Origin: Brienomyrus brachyistius
Lineage: Eukaryota > Chordata > Actinopteri > Osteoglossiformes > Mormyridae
Reading direction: 5' to 3'
DNA length: 64,000 nt
Assembly: GCF_023856365.1 (NCBI RefSeq)
Contig: NC_064551.1
Span: 374,501-438,500, forward strand
Shown one piece after another: positions 35,691 to 47,519 of this stretch. The notes beneath the pieces were generated by a model. The model saw only the letters and a program-made list of their open reading frames with translations, had not been told where the DNA came from and did not search any database. How positions within the stretch are numbered: position 1 is the first letter of the stretch; every line of letters starts with the position of its first letter. The position numbers and the translations under genes were made by a program.

Positions 35691-36272
35691 CGCGTGTGTG
35701 TGTCTGTGTGTGGTTGAATGTGTGTATGTGTGACCGTATGTCTATGTGTGTGGCTGTGTGTGTGGCTGTATGTGTATGTGTGGTTGTATGTGTGTGTGTG
35801 ACCGTATGTCTATGTGTGTGGCTGTGTGTGTGTGTGTGTGGCTGTATGTGTATGTGTGTGTGTGACCATATGTCTATGTGTGTTGCTGTGTGTGTGTGTG
35901 TGGCTGTATGTGTATGTATATATGTGTGTGTGTGTGTGTGTGTGGTTGTATGTGTATGTATATATCTGTGTGTGTGGTTGTATGTGTATGTATATGTGTG
36001 TGTGTGGTTGTATGTGTGTGTGTGACCATATGTCTATGTGTGTGGCTGTATGTGTATGTATATGTGTGTGTGTGGCTGTATGTGTATGTCTATGTGTGTG
36101 TGTGTGGTTGTATGTGTATGTCTATGTGTGTGGCTGTATGCGTATGTATATGTGTGTGTGTGTGTGTGTGTATGTATATGTGTGTGTATGACCATATGTC
36201 TATGTGTGTAGCTGTATGTGTATGTGTGTATATGTGTGTGTGTGTGACCATATGTCTATGTGTGTAGCTGTA

Positions 36273-36315
<43 letters not shown>

Positions 36316-36316
36316 A
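35690..36316. repeat. degenerate TG-rich minisatellite and microsatellite
   Basis: Alternating TGTGTGTGGCTGTATGTGTA and TGTGACCATATGTCTATG motifs with no fixed period, ending in a pure (TG)n run at about 36275-36313. Cys/Val-rich frames of up to 129 codons follow from the composition. It may adopt Z-DNA. Confidence 0.95.
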
Positions 36317-36319
36317 GTT

Positions 36320-36700
36320 TGCATGCTCTCCCACGTGTCACACAGGTTTCCTTCTGCATTCCAGAGATAAGCAGTCAGGCATCACCCCAGCAAACCCTGA
36401 GCAGGATAAGCAGATCAAACATGTATGAATAATAGATTCAAATTCACTATGAATGAAAAAACAGGGAAAACAAATTATGTTGCCAGATAAAGGAAAGTCA
36501 TTTTAAATGTATAGACTGTATAGTGTAAAGTAGGTTCCTTCCTTAGGCTCAGCTTGTTATGGAGCACAGCATTTATTAAAAGGTGCAGAGGCGGCACGCA
36601 TCATGCTCTCCTATGGAGAACTGCCTTATTTTACCTGGGAAGTGATGGGGTTATGCTGATATCCATAACTGGGACACCCATTTATCAGACCACAATGAAA
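36320..36700. other. intergenic, nothing recognised
   Basis: Short stretch between two low-complexity arrays. No feature was recognised. Confidence 0.5.
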
Positions 36701-39062
36701 ATAGTGATGGTGATGATGATGAGGATGATGATGAGGAGGATGGTGATGAGGATGATGGCGATGAGGAGGATGGCGATGAGGATGATGGTGATGATGGGGA
36801 TGATGGTGATTATGAGGATGATGAGGATGATGGTGATTATGAGGATGATGAGGATGATGGTGATTATGAGGATGTTGAGGAATGATGGTGATGTTGAGGA
36901 ATGATGGTGATGTTGAGGAATGATGGTGATGTTGAGGAATGATGGTGATGTTGAGGAATGATGGTGATGAGAATGATGATGGTGATGTTGAGGATGATGG
37001 TGGTGTTGAGGATGATGGTGGTGATGAGGATGAGGATGATGATGAGGATGATGAGGATGATGATGATGAGGATGATGGTGATGATGGTGTTGAGGGTGAG
37101 GATGATGGTGATTATGAGGATGAGGAGGATAATGAGGAGGATGGTGAGGATGATGATGATGATGAGGAGGATGATGGTGATGAGGAGGATGATGTTGAGG
37201 ATGATGGTGATGAGGATGATGGTGATGATGAGGAGGAGGATGGTGATGAGGATGATGATGGTGATGAGGGTGAGGATGATGGTGAAGATGAGGAGGATGA
37301 TCATGAGGAGGATGACGAGGATGGTGGTGATGGTGAGGATGATGAGGATGATGGTGATGAGGAGGATGAGGATGATGGTGAGGATGATGAGGATGATGGT
37401 GATGAGGAGGATGATGATGATGATGATGATGATCATGAGGAGGATGACGAGGATGGTGGTGATGGTGAGGATGATGAGGATGATGATGGTGATGAGGATG
37501 ATGATGAGGAGGATGGTGATGAGGATGATGGCGATGAGGAGGATGGCGATGAGGATGATGGTGATGATGGGGATGATGGTGATTATGAGGATGATGAGGA
37601 TGATGGTGATTATGAGGATGATGAGGATGATGGTGATTATGAGGATGATGAGGATGATGGTGATTATGAGGATGTTGAGGAATGATGGTGATGTTGAGGA
37701 ATGATGGTGATGAGAATGATGATGGTGATGTTGAGGATGATGGTGGTGATGAGGATGAGGATGATGATGAGGATGATGATGATGATGATGAGGATGATGG
37801 TGATGATGGTGTTGAGGGTGAGGATGATGGTGATTATGAGGATGAGGAGGATAATGAGGAGGATGGTGAGGATGATGGTGATGAGGAGGATGATGTTGAT
37901 GATGAGGAGGATGATGGTGATGAGGAGGATGATGTTGAGGATGATGGTGATGAGGATGATGGTGATGATGATGAGGAGGATGATGGTGATGAGGGTGAGG
38001 ATGATGGTGAAGATGAGGAGGATGATCATGAGGAGGATGACGAGGAGGGTGGTGATGGTGAGGATGATGAGGATGATGGTGATGAGGAGGATGAGGATGA
38101 TGGTGAGGATGATGAGGATGATGGTGATGAGGAGGATGATGAGGATGATGATGATCATGAGGAGGATGACGAGGATGGTGGTGATGGTGAGGATGATGAT
38201 GGTGATGATGATGATGAGGATGATAGTGAGGATGATGAGGATGAGGATGATGGTGATGAGGATGATGTGATGATGAGGAGGATGATGGTGAGGATGATGA
38301 GGATGATGATGAGGGGGATGATGATGAGGGTGAGGATGATGGTGATGAGGGTGAGGATGATGGTGATGATGAGGAGGATGATGAGGATGATGGTGATTAT
38401 GAGGATGAGGATGATGAGGAGGATGATGAGGAGGATGATGAGGATGATGGTGATGAGGATGATGGTGATGAGGATGGTGATAATGATGATGGTGATGTTG
38501 AGGATGATGGTGATGAGGATGATGGTGATGAGGATGTGATGATGAGGAGGATGAGGATGATGGTGATGAGGATGGTGATAATGATAATGGTGATGTTGAG
38601 GATGATGGTGATGAGGATGATGGTGATGAGGATGATGGTGATGATGGTGATGATGATGATGATGAGGATGATGGTGTTGAGGGTGAGGATGATGTGATGA
38701 GGAGGATGATGAGGAGGATGATGAGGATGATGGTGATTATGAGGATGAGGAGGATGATGAGGAGGATGGTGAGGATGATGATGAGGAGGATGAGGAGGAT
38801 GATGATGATGATGAGGAGGATGATGAGGATGAGGATCGTGATAATGATGATGGTGATGTTGAGGATGATGGTGATGAGGATGATGATGGTGATGAGGATG
38901 ATGATGGTGATGATGAGGATGATGGTGATGAGGCTGATGATGTGATGATGAGGGTGAGGATGATGTGATGATGAGGAGGATGATGGTGAGGATGATGAGG
39001 ATGATGGTGATGAGGAGGATGATGATGATGAGGATGATGAGGATGAGGAGGATGATGAGGAG
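36700..39062. repeat. 2.4-kb GAT/GAG trinucleotide-type array with higher-order copies
   Basis: The plus strand is almost entirely GATGATGAGGATGATGGTGA-like, with interspersed GTTGAGG, GATTATGAGG and GCGATGAGG variants. A block of several hundred bases is repeated: the rare GATGATGGCG occurs at 36751 and 37524 (offset 773), and GAGAATGATG at 36969 and 37712 (offset 743). The plus frame reads as runs of Asp, Glu and Gly or Met and Arg; the minus strand reads as Ser/Pro, Ile/Leu/Thr or His/Pro. None is a credible protein. Confidence 0.96.
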
Positions 39063-40180
39063 TGCACTTTCTCATGTTATCGCTGATGTCTTGGCTGTTG
39101 ATTCATGATTCAGTTTTGATGGATTGTGAGAACAAGGAAGCCATTGCTTGGAGAGGAGACAGGTGACTCACACCAAAGCAGAGTCGTGTGCTTCAGGTTG
39201 CCATAAAGGGCCTGAGTGAAGGGCCCTCTGGAGTGTTGTGTGACAGCTCCATCAGCTGAGCTACTAGTGCACCAGTTTCATGGTGAGCACAGTGCCTGCT
39301 TTGCTGGGCTGGTCTGGGGCCCCAGCTTCCTCCATCCATAGCACCAACATGGTCTTTCTGCTTCTTTCTTCAAAGTACACTGAGGAATTCCACAGCCATT
39401 ACTTCCCACTCATCCTCCTACTCGGAACTCAGCAAGCCAAGAGAACATCCAGTTTTTGTCATAAACACTTCTTTGCCACGGCGTTAGCAGTCATTCACCC
39501 TAAGCTCTCTTCTCTTTAACTATGCTACCATTTCTTCTTGTAAACTGACAATATTTTGGCAAAAGTCATCTATAATTTTAACCACTGGCCCACTTGTGGA
39601 CCTCTAGGTTGGTTTTCTGACTCTGTTCTTGGGCTGTGATATGACCGTGTCGTTAGGTGCATCTTCTGGGCTCTGAGCAGGAATCAACAAAGTGGGAAAT
39701 GCAGGCTCTGTTGGCTTCACACATTCACCCCAGAAAAGACGGCAGTTTTAGTACATGCTCCACACTGTAGCTGGAGCATTCAGTAGCTGGAGGTGCTGGC
39801 CATTCTCTCCCCCATCAAACATATTCGTTAGGCACATTAGTAAGATGCTCCTGAATTATCCAAATGCTATTTTAATACTGTTCCTCTGAGAATAGAGCAA
39901 CAGGACTCATCATGTAAGTAATGAATATAAAGACGCCAAAAACTAGTTCTAAAAATTGTTTACTGAGGTGCTCCACGTACTTCACTGTATTTGATGTAAA
40001 ATAAGAGATCATACACAATATCATCTGCACACTGTTATGCAGAACAGTGCCATGAGGAAACGTCACTGGGTGATGTTTTTTTTGCCAGCTGGGGGTTGTT
40101 GGGTGGTAACGGCTTCCCCTCAGTAAATTTTAAATGATTGTTAGTGACTGGTGAGACTTTCCGACTGGGGAAAGAACCTC
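39063..40180. other. intergenic; possible decayed transposon on the minus strand, unassigned
   Basis: Between about 39250 and 39830 the minus strand shows short protein-like stretches in shifting frames (for example KIIDDFCQNIVSLQEEMVA), suggesting a decayed coding element. I cannot match them to a family. Confidence 0.25.
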
Positions 40181-40194
40181 AGAAAGAACCCAGT

Positions 40195-40480
40195 CAGAAC
40201 CTCAAAAGGCAGCACTCAGAACCTCAAAAGGTGGGGCCCCGGAGCCTCAAAAGGCGGCGCCCGGAGCCTCAAAAGGCGGCGCCCTGAGCCTCAAAAGGCG
40301 GCGCCCGGAGCCTCAAAAGGCGGCGCCCGGAGCCTCAAAAGGCGGCGCCCGGAGCCTCAAAAGGCGGCGCCCGGAGCCTCAAAAGGCGGCGCCCGGAACC
40401 TCAAAAGGCGGCGCCCGGAGCCTCAAAAGGCGGCGCCCGGAGCCTCAAAAGGCGGCGCCCTGAGCCGCAAAAGGCGGCGC
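40195..40480. repeat. 22-bp minisatellite, about 12 copies
   Basis: The unit is GCCTCAAAAGGCGGCGCCCG then GA, nearly identical across copies. A plus frame of 111 codons crosses it with a 22-residue period (three units per period). It is CpG-rich and its NarI/KasI-like GGCGCC is palindromic. Confidence 0.95.
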
Positions 40481-40954
40481 TCATAGTGAAAATGAAAGCG
40501 ATGAATGACAAGTCACATTTTCTTACTAATCTCCTGCAGCTGCACGATGACATTTTCTTAGGATGGCACTTTAGAACTTTCGTCTCTGACTCGAAAGTCT
40601 TCGTCTGTCTTTGAATCAGGTGTTTAAGGCCTGAAGACATAAAAGGCTACTGACACTGTGTGACCTTCATGGAGATTCTCCTACTTCATCACCACAAACT
40701 CACTCAAAACTTTGATGGATTTCACTCGCTTAGTGACTAAATTACCACGTTGTCCTGATGCTCGATTTTACTCACGTTGCATCATGCACACAAAAAATGA
40801 ACGTCAGTGAGGCGTGTGACTCCAAGGTGAGTGCAAGTCTCACAATAAGGGAGGGTATTCAGTAGGGATGGGTGATATGGCAAAGTGATTTATCATAATA
40901 ATTATCATACAAGTCGATATTGAAAATTCCACCCACCCATGGTTGTGGAACCCA

Positions 40955-41025
40955 TCCATTCACTCACACACCAGCCACTCACACACCAGCCACTCACACA
41001 CCAGCCACTCACACACAGTCACACA
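40955..41025. repeat. short CACTCACACACCAGC repeat, about four copies
   Basis: Fifteen-base units in direct tandem; the last is imperfect. Confidence 0.85.
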
Positions 41026-42350
41026 CTGGAAATAAGTAGCCAAACGAATCAGAAGCTACTAATAAGAAGCCAAACAAATTGGAAACTGCGAATAAGTCAC
41101 TTAAGCTTCATCACAAACGACAGGTAGAACATGCAAACTCTGCACATGTAGATTCTAGGCAGGTGCAGCATTTTCTATATAATTCTGCATAATAATAGAT
41201 TCTACAATGTTGTGATTAGGGATGGGCTGATCCACTTATTTTCAGTTCTGATCAGATTCCAATACAAGGGTCTTTTTACGTTTAAATTATCATTAGGGGT
41301 GCACTGATCCCACTCTTTCAGCGCCGCTACGATCCTGATACCTGAACAGAACATATGAGAACCAATCTGATACCAAAGCTGCCAAACAAGCTTTAATTAG
41401 ACTATTAGAAAGACATTACCTACTGTTCCACCTCATCTGTACATCTTGTTTTAAGAGATTTTCAGGCATTTGCAGTTCAACTTGAACATCTTCCAGGATA
41501 CGCAGGTGGCGAATGCTTAAAATGCGCCACAATTTTTCTCGCACTGCTACCAGCATCACTTACACTTCACTGCAATCGCAGCCCCTGGTGTCACCCGTCG
41601 CAAATCAGCCCAAACCAGCAACTGCCACATCACACACTGCCAATTGTCATCTTACCACTGGGATCAAGCAAACGTGAGTACTGTGTGTTCCTACAGCAAC
41701 CTCATCCGTACCCACAACTTTTATGTTTTTCATCTTTTAAATTGCAACCATTTCACTTGTAGTATATTTATACAATACCACAATTCTTTTGAATTATACA
41801 TTTAAATATGTAGAGATTTCCATTACAATGCATGCAGCATGCATCGGTTGATTTGTTTAAAAATAAATGTTATTCCTTTTTTCCCCTTTTCTTTTTGGTA
41901 GCCACAAGCTTGAATCTGTTCTTTAATGTTCTTCAGAACACACATCTGTGGTATATGTACCAAACCTCTGGGCTTTATTATACTACCATAAAAGCAGAAA
42001 AGAGTAGAGAAGAAAATAACAAGTATGTATGAGACAATAGTGTGGTTGTTAAAAAATAAAAAAATAAAAAAACTAAATAGACAAAATATAGAAAAATAGA
42101 ATGGGAAGAGCAAGCTTTTTAAAATTTTATTGCAAGTTCCCACTTAAAATAAGTCCTATTATAAATATATAACACATTCATTTCTAATGGAAAGCATCAC
42201 ATTAAGGGCATTTATTCCAGTCGGCCGTGAAGGAGAACATCCACATATTACCTTCACCAAGTAATTTTAGCCCAACTTAGTGAGCCATTACTAAAGTCAT
42301 AAATATGAAATATAACAGAAATATAATATTGACAGTTTGTTATGAAGTGG
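41026..42350. other. intergenic, AT-rich, no gene recognised
   Basis: Contains phrases such as AGGGATGGGCTGATCCACTT (about 41219) and AGGGGTGCACTGATCCC (about 41295), common at the edges of dispersed fish repeats, but no complete element could be traced. Confidence 0.35.
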
Positions 42351-42357
42351 CACATCA

Positions 42358-42590
42358 TGCGGTACAGCAAACACACACACACATACGCCTGCTGGAGGCT
42401 CGGTTGTGTCCCTGTCTGCCCCGTGGGCTCTCCTTACAGCCCCTCGTGTGGTACAGCAAACACACACACATACGCCTGCTGGAGGCTCTGTCGTGTCCCT
42501 GTCTGCCCCGTGGGCTCTCCTTACACTCCCCTCGTGTGGTACAGCAAACACACACACGTCTGCTGGAGGCTCTGTCATGTCGACTCCTTC
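42358..42590. repeat. tandem repeat of about 88 bp, 2.6 copies, containing (CA)n
   Basis: GGTACAGCAAACACACACAC recurs at about 42361, 42450 and 42538, followed by GCCTGCTGGAGGCTC and CCCTGTCTGCCCCGTGGGCT. The last copy is truncated. Confidence 0.9.
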
Positions 42591-42839
42591 ATTTCCTTTA
42601 TATCGGTTGGCAGACCCTCAGCTTACTGTCCCTGTTTTTCCTTTCTCCCCTCTTTGCTACACAAAAATGATTCTAATTACATAATACCAAACACAGGACA
42701 ATTTACAAACTTGACAAAATAAGTACTGCAACTGCACTCATTCAACATTGCATGCTGTTTGTCTGAAATTCTTTTTATGAAAGAGGTTATAGAAAAGCAA
42801 CAAAAATCCTGCAGTCAACTCAGAAACTTTTTAAACCCT

Positions 42840-43205
42840 TTCATCAGACCCTATTAAAAGGCGGCAGCTAAATGCTAATAAAAATCAATGATTATTGAAT
42901 CTCAAAGCGGAGCAGAAAGCATGAGAGCCCACACCTCCATCGCTGCTGCTCTGGGTAACAGCCTCGCGGATCCATTAAGGGAATCAGTGCTGGGGGAGGA
43001 CAATAGCTGCAAAAATAGCTCCCCCCTCCCTATTAGCCAGATAGCCAGACGCCTCCTCCGCGCCTGTCAGAAAGTGCTTCAGTTAATGGGCAGCGAAATG
43101 CAGGCAGCCAAAAATCTGCTTTTACGGTATATCAGCCACCCACAATTCAGTGGCCTTAAGACGACCCAGCGATGTTTTATTCATGAATATAATAATGAAT
43201 AAATG
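42840..43205. other. candidate conserved non-coding element
   Basis: This stretch has the texture of a developmental enhancer: several homeodomain-type ATTA/TAAT sites (GCTAATAAAAATCAATGATT, CCTATTAGCC, TCATGAATATAATAATGAAT), an AGTTAATGGGC block and little low-complexity sequence, inside a repeat-rich desert. A plus-strand frame of 104 codons crosses it (start 42888) but has no recognisable domain. Assignment is by texture only; conservation has not been tested. Confidence 0.3.
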
Positions 43206-43599
43206 CATCTGTTGCTCCAACACTAACAAATTTCAATACAAAATTAATATTTTTGTACAAGAACATTAAGGAAATAACATAGAAGTAAATTTACTAATTG
43301 TTACAAAGTAAGTAAAAATTAAATTATTGTACTCAAATGTAATAAAACTTTGTGCCTTTCACCTAATAGTTTGTTTGCCTGACCATGACGACATATCAGG
43401 GCTACAGAAAACAGCTTGGTGTTAAAAAGGCAAGATGGTCCTATATAATTTAGTTGAGAGCTGCCAGCAATCTACATCCCCCCCCCCCCGCCCCCCAGAA
43501 CAGAGGGCTGTCTGTCTGAGCACTGTGGACTCTATGTGTGTGTTGAAACATCTGTTCTGTGCATTTAGTATACAATAGCAGCACCTAGCTTTATTAAAT

Positions 43600-44690
43600 A
43601 AGTCGTGCCCTTCATAGCAACGTGGTCGCCTGAAGTCACAGCGCTCTGCCACCCTGATGCCGTGTCCTTCACAGTAACGAGGCCTCCTGAAGTCACAGGG
43701 CTCTGCCGCCCTGATGCCGTGTCCTTCACAGTAACGAGGCCTCCTGAAGTCTCAGTGCTCTGCCTCTCTGATGCCGTGTCCTTCACAGTAACATGGCCTC
43801 CTGAAGTCACAGTGCTCTGCCGCCCTGATGCCGTGTCCTTCACAGTAACGAGGCCTCCTGAAGTCACAGTGCTCTGCCGCCCTGGTGCCGTGTCCTTCAC
43901 AGTAACGAGGCCTCCTGAAGTCACAGTGCTCTGTCGCCCTGGTGCCGTGTCCTTCACAGTAACGAGGCCTCCTGAAGTCACAGTGCTCTGCCGCCCTGAT
44001 GCCGTGTCCTTCACAGTAACGAGGCCTCCTGAAGATACAGTGCTCTGCCGCCCTGATGCCGTGTCCGTCACAGTAACATGGCCTCCTGAAGTCACAGTGC
44101 TCTGCCGCCCTGATGCCGTGTCCTTCACAGTAACATGGCCTCCTGAAGTCACAGTGCTCTGCCGCCCTGATGCCGTGTCCTTCACAGTAACGAGGCCTCC
44201 TGAAGTCACAGTGCTCTGCTGCCCTGATTCTGTGTCCTTCACAGTTACATGGCCTCCTGAAGTCACAGTGCTCTACTGCCCTGATTCTGTGTCCTTCACA
44301 GTAACATGGCCTCCTGAAGTCACAGTGCTCTGCCTCTCTGATGCCGTGTCCTTCACAGTAACGAGGCCTCCTGCAGTCAGTGCTCTGCCGCCCTGATGCC
44401 GTGTCCTTCACAGTAACGAGGCCTCCTGAAGTCACAGTGCTCTGCCGCCCTGATGCCGTGTCCTTCACAGTAACGAGGCCTCCTGAAGTCACAGTGCTCT
44501 GCCGCCCTGATGCCGTGTCCTTCACAGTAACGAGGCCTCCTGAAGTCACAGTGCTCTGCGGCCCTGATTCCGATCCTTCACAGTAACATGGCCTCCTGAA
44601 GTAACAGTGCTCTGCCGCCCTGATTCCGGTCCTTCACAGTAACATGGCCTCCTGAAGTAACAGTGCGCTGCCTCTCTGATGCCACAGTGG
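43600..44690. repeat. 57-bp minisatellite, about 19 copies
   Basis: The unit includes CCTGATGCCGTGTCCTTCAC then AGTAACGAGGCCTCCTGAAG and TCACAGTGCTCTGCCGC. Copies differ in CGAGG or CATGG, GATGCC or GATTCC or GGTGCC, and a few indels near 44370 and 44570. Since 57 is 3 x 19, frames of over 230 codons stay open on both strands (VKDTASGRQSTVTSGG on the minus strand). There is no start context, splice site or known family, so I read it as non-coding. Confidence 0.96.
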
Positions 44691-44699
44691 ATGTGTTCT

Positions 44700-45050
44700 C
44701 ATATTTACTATACTGTTGCAAAGTTTATGCATACATTTAACCATAATTCTGAATATCATTTTGAGGATGACCTCTGTGCTGCCTTTAAAATATCTGTTTT
44801 GGTGTTTTTTAATAATTGAGCTTAATAAATGTCATATACATAACATTATATGAACTAAAACAGGTAAAATATGAATTATTATCAGCTGTGGCTTTATACC
44901 CCTTCTTACTCTTTTGTTGCCTGGTGTCCACATGCACAGACATGCATAGACATGCACAGACATGCATAGACATGCACAGACAGTTAACTTATAAATAAAA
45001 CAGAATTTAGCAAAAAACTAAAACGGATTTCAATTTAAGCACAATTTTGA
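44700..45050. other. intergenic with a short ACATGCACAG repeat
   Basis: AT-rich DNA; at about 44930-44982 CAGACATGCATAGACATGCA is repeated about five times. Confidence 0.7.
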
Positions 45051-45054
45051 ATAA

Positions 45055-45725
45055 TAAAGAAAATCTTTAGAATACCTTCAAGTTTCTGGGAACAACCATT
45101 TCCTAAGATTTGAAGTAGGAGCCCAACATAACCTCCGTCCTCAAAAAGGCCCAGCAAAGGGAGATACTTCCTGCGACCAGTTCTACGCTGCTGTCATTGA
45201 GTCTGTCCTTTGCTCATCTCTCACAGTGTTTTGGAGCAACCACTAAACAGGACCAAGGGAGACTGCAGCGAACAGTGAGGGCAGCAGAAAAAAAAGACCA
45301 TCCAGGTCTTGTACTACGCAAGGACTAGGAAACGGGCAGAGAAAATCACTGCAGATCCGTCACACCCTGGACACCATCTTTTCCAGCTCCTCCCCTCTGG
45401 CAGCCGCTACAGAACTCTGTACACAAAACCCACCAGACATAGGAGCAGCTTCTGCCCTCGGGCCATCGCCCTCATAAACAGCTAAGCTGTGTCACCTGCC
45501 TTCTGTCAATTTCCCCCCTTATACTCTGTTTGCACTCAACTTCGCACCTTATACTTGTACAATGTTACCCATATGTGTATATTTCAAATTTTATTTCTTG
45601 TATAGTGTAATTTATTGTTTGTACAGTGTCATTTATTGTCTGTGTACTGGGGAGTCTCTAGCAGCCGGAACCAAATTCCCTGTGCGCGCCAGCACACTTG
45701 GCGAATGAAGCTCATTCTGATTCTG
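45055..45725 (+). mobile_element. L2-type LINE, 3' end (reverse transcriptase C-terminal part and 3' UTR)
   Basis: The plus strand reads, with frame breaks, through segments typical of the C-terminal end of fish L2/CR1-type LINEs: a YAAVIESVLCSSLTVFWS-like stretch, then HPGHHLFQLLPSGSRYRTLY and SFCPRAIALINS before a stop. The following UTR has CGCACCTTATACTTGTACAA and ends ATGAAGCTCATTCTGATTCT with a short TGAT-type tail. It is 5'-truncated, as is normal for LINE insertions. Confidence 0.8.
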
Positions 45726-46058
45726 ATATTGACCAGATTCATTCTTCACTAGATTAACCGGATCCTCATTCACCATAAAGCCTGACTAAGGCTGGTCCAG
45801 ATGCACGGCTGACTAAGGCTGACTAACATCTCGACCAAAGTCAATGCCTGAGGCAGCATGAAGTGCATGCAGACGGTATAATGTACACAGCAGCCAGCAT
45901 GAGAGCGAATTCTCACGCACACTGCGATCAAAATGAAATTTTTACCACAGACATGGTATTTAGAGATGTAGCCTACATTCTCTTCTTATCACAGACTTGA
46001 AGGCCATGGACACTTTGTGTATGGACCAGTTGACAGTCCCGCATAGCATAGGCCTTAC

Positions 46059-46178
46059 CTTAATACATGTGACTGAAATCTGTAAAATGTAGATTTCCAG
46101 TTTGCAGTGGGCTGCCTCTGAAAGATCCTCCATGGTTATGCTGGTAACGACGCCTGATGGTCTGACTGGGCTTCTCAT
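46059..46178 (-). other. possible exon of an unrecognised gene, 120 nt
   Basis: A 40-codon open stretch on the minus strand is bounded by an acceptor (GGAGCCCCAG then ATGAGAAGCC) and a strong donor (TATTAAG then GTAAGGCC). It is phase 0 at both ends and reads RSPVRPSGVVTSITMEDLSE. I do not recognise it, see no neighbouring exon, and such a combination can arise by chance. Confidence 0.2.
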
Positions 46179-46179
46179 C

Positions 46180-47240
46180 TGGGGCTCCTGGTGGAATAGA
46201 GAGATCCGTCAGGAGTGCAGGCAGGATTGAAAAGGAAACACTCTATGACAATGTTGTCTTACAAACTCATTCCATTGGCTAATGTGTTATTCTTAATGGA
46301 ATTTCAGATTTATCTGAATGGCACATGGTTTATGATAACTAGAATCTTTTCATTTTTTAGTATTATTTTTAGTATCATTTTGGTAATAATTTATATTGTA
46401 TTATGTTTTAGTTTAATGCTAGATTGGCTTAATGCCTTTTCACAATTTCAGTGAAATTAATACTGTTAAACAGAAGGAATAACTTTAGTTTCACCTCAGT
46501 CTTTTTAGGCACACAGACAAAGCAAAACTAAGTGACTTTTTAAAGCACGCATTCCACTGAAATATTCAAAATAAAAACAAAGTGAATTCCAAATATGCTT
46601 TAACCTCCATTAATATTTAAAATCTCTTCTTTATAAAACAATTTGATCTGAGGCATCTTGTCCCTAGTCTTCACTTCTTTGAATTTTATCTCTGGAAAAA
46701 TGTATTTTTCTTGTATTTCTCAACCAGGAACCATGAACAAAGTCAATAATGAAACCTATTCTTTACAATTCTGCCGGTTTTGCCTTGTGTTTGATCTGTT
46801 GGGGAATACTGTTTATGCTCAGTTTGTTAGATCTGCACGATCAATACTTAATGACAGCTGAAAAACAACTGAGTCCCTCTCCGACACCTGCGGGTCTGCG
46901 GACTTGCATAGCCACTTCCAGCTTTAGGCTGCTTTTTTTTTTAAATAAATGAACTTTGCAGAGTACAATTACATAACCATAATGAGATAAGAAGAAAAAA
47001 ATACATGCTAGAGAGCGCTATATACAATTCTAAAGAAATAAATGAAACACATTTTTTAAGTTTTCACTGCTTTATGGTTTAAATGGGCCAAATTGAACAT
47101 ATGTAGTTTCTTAAAAGAGAGTAAACAGGGTTTCCTATAAAGACACTGTGAATATCAAACTTAAAAGACAAAAAGATCTATCAAATATTTCTAGGAATTG
47201 GGCTTTTGCTGATTCCCAGTAAGCCCAAATAACACATCCA
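46180..47240. other. intergenic, nothing recognised
   Basis: AT-rich DNA with short open frames that lack domain or splice support. Confidence 0.5.
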
Positions 47241-47244
47241 TAGA

Positions 47245-47518
47245 AGAACCATCCATCCATCCATTTTCCAAACCGCTTATCCTACTGGGTCACGGGGGGT
47301 CCAGAGCCTATCCCGGAAGCAATGGGCATGAGGCAGGGAACAGCCCAGGATGGGGGGCCAGCCCATCGCAGGGCACACTCACACACCAGTCACTCAGAAA
47401 TGCACACCTATGGGCAATTTAGCAACTCCAATTAGCCTCAGCATGTTTTTAGACTGTTGGGGGAAACCGGAGTACCCGGAGGAAACCCCACAATGAACAT
47501 GGGGAGAACATGCAACCG
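47245..47518 (-). mobile_element. SINE, inverted copy lacking the tRNA head
   Basis: Reads CCATCCATCCATTTTCCAAA, then CTTATCCTACTGGGTC, GGATGGGGGGCCAGCCCAT and AAACCGGAGTACCCGGAGG, the reverse complement of the SINE at 33481. It stops at GGGGAGAACATGCAA, before the A and B boxes, right at the border of an L1-type fragment. Confidence 0.85.
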
Positions 47519-47519
47519 A

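Noticed and set aside
36939..39067. Acidic (Asp/Glu) and Ser/Pro/Ile-rich frames of 190-467 codons, resembling dentin- or calsequestrin-like proteins
   Set aside because: They are translations of a GAT/GAG array in different frames, with no unique sequence, start context or splice sites.
43565..44549. Frames of over 230 codons with 19-residue repeats on both strands
   Set aside because: Explained by a 57-bp unit divisible by three. No family, no splice context and open on both strands. Kept only as a low-interest finding.
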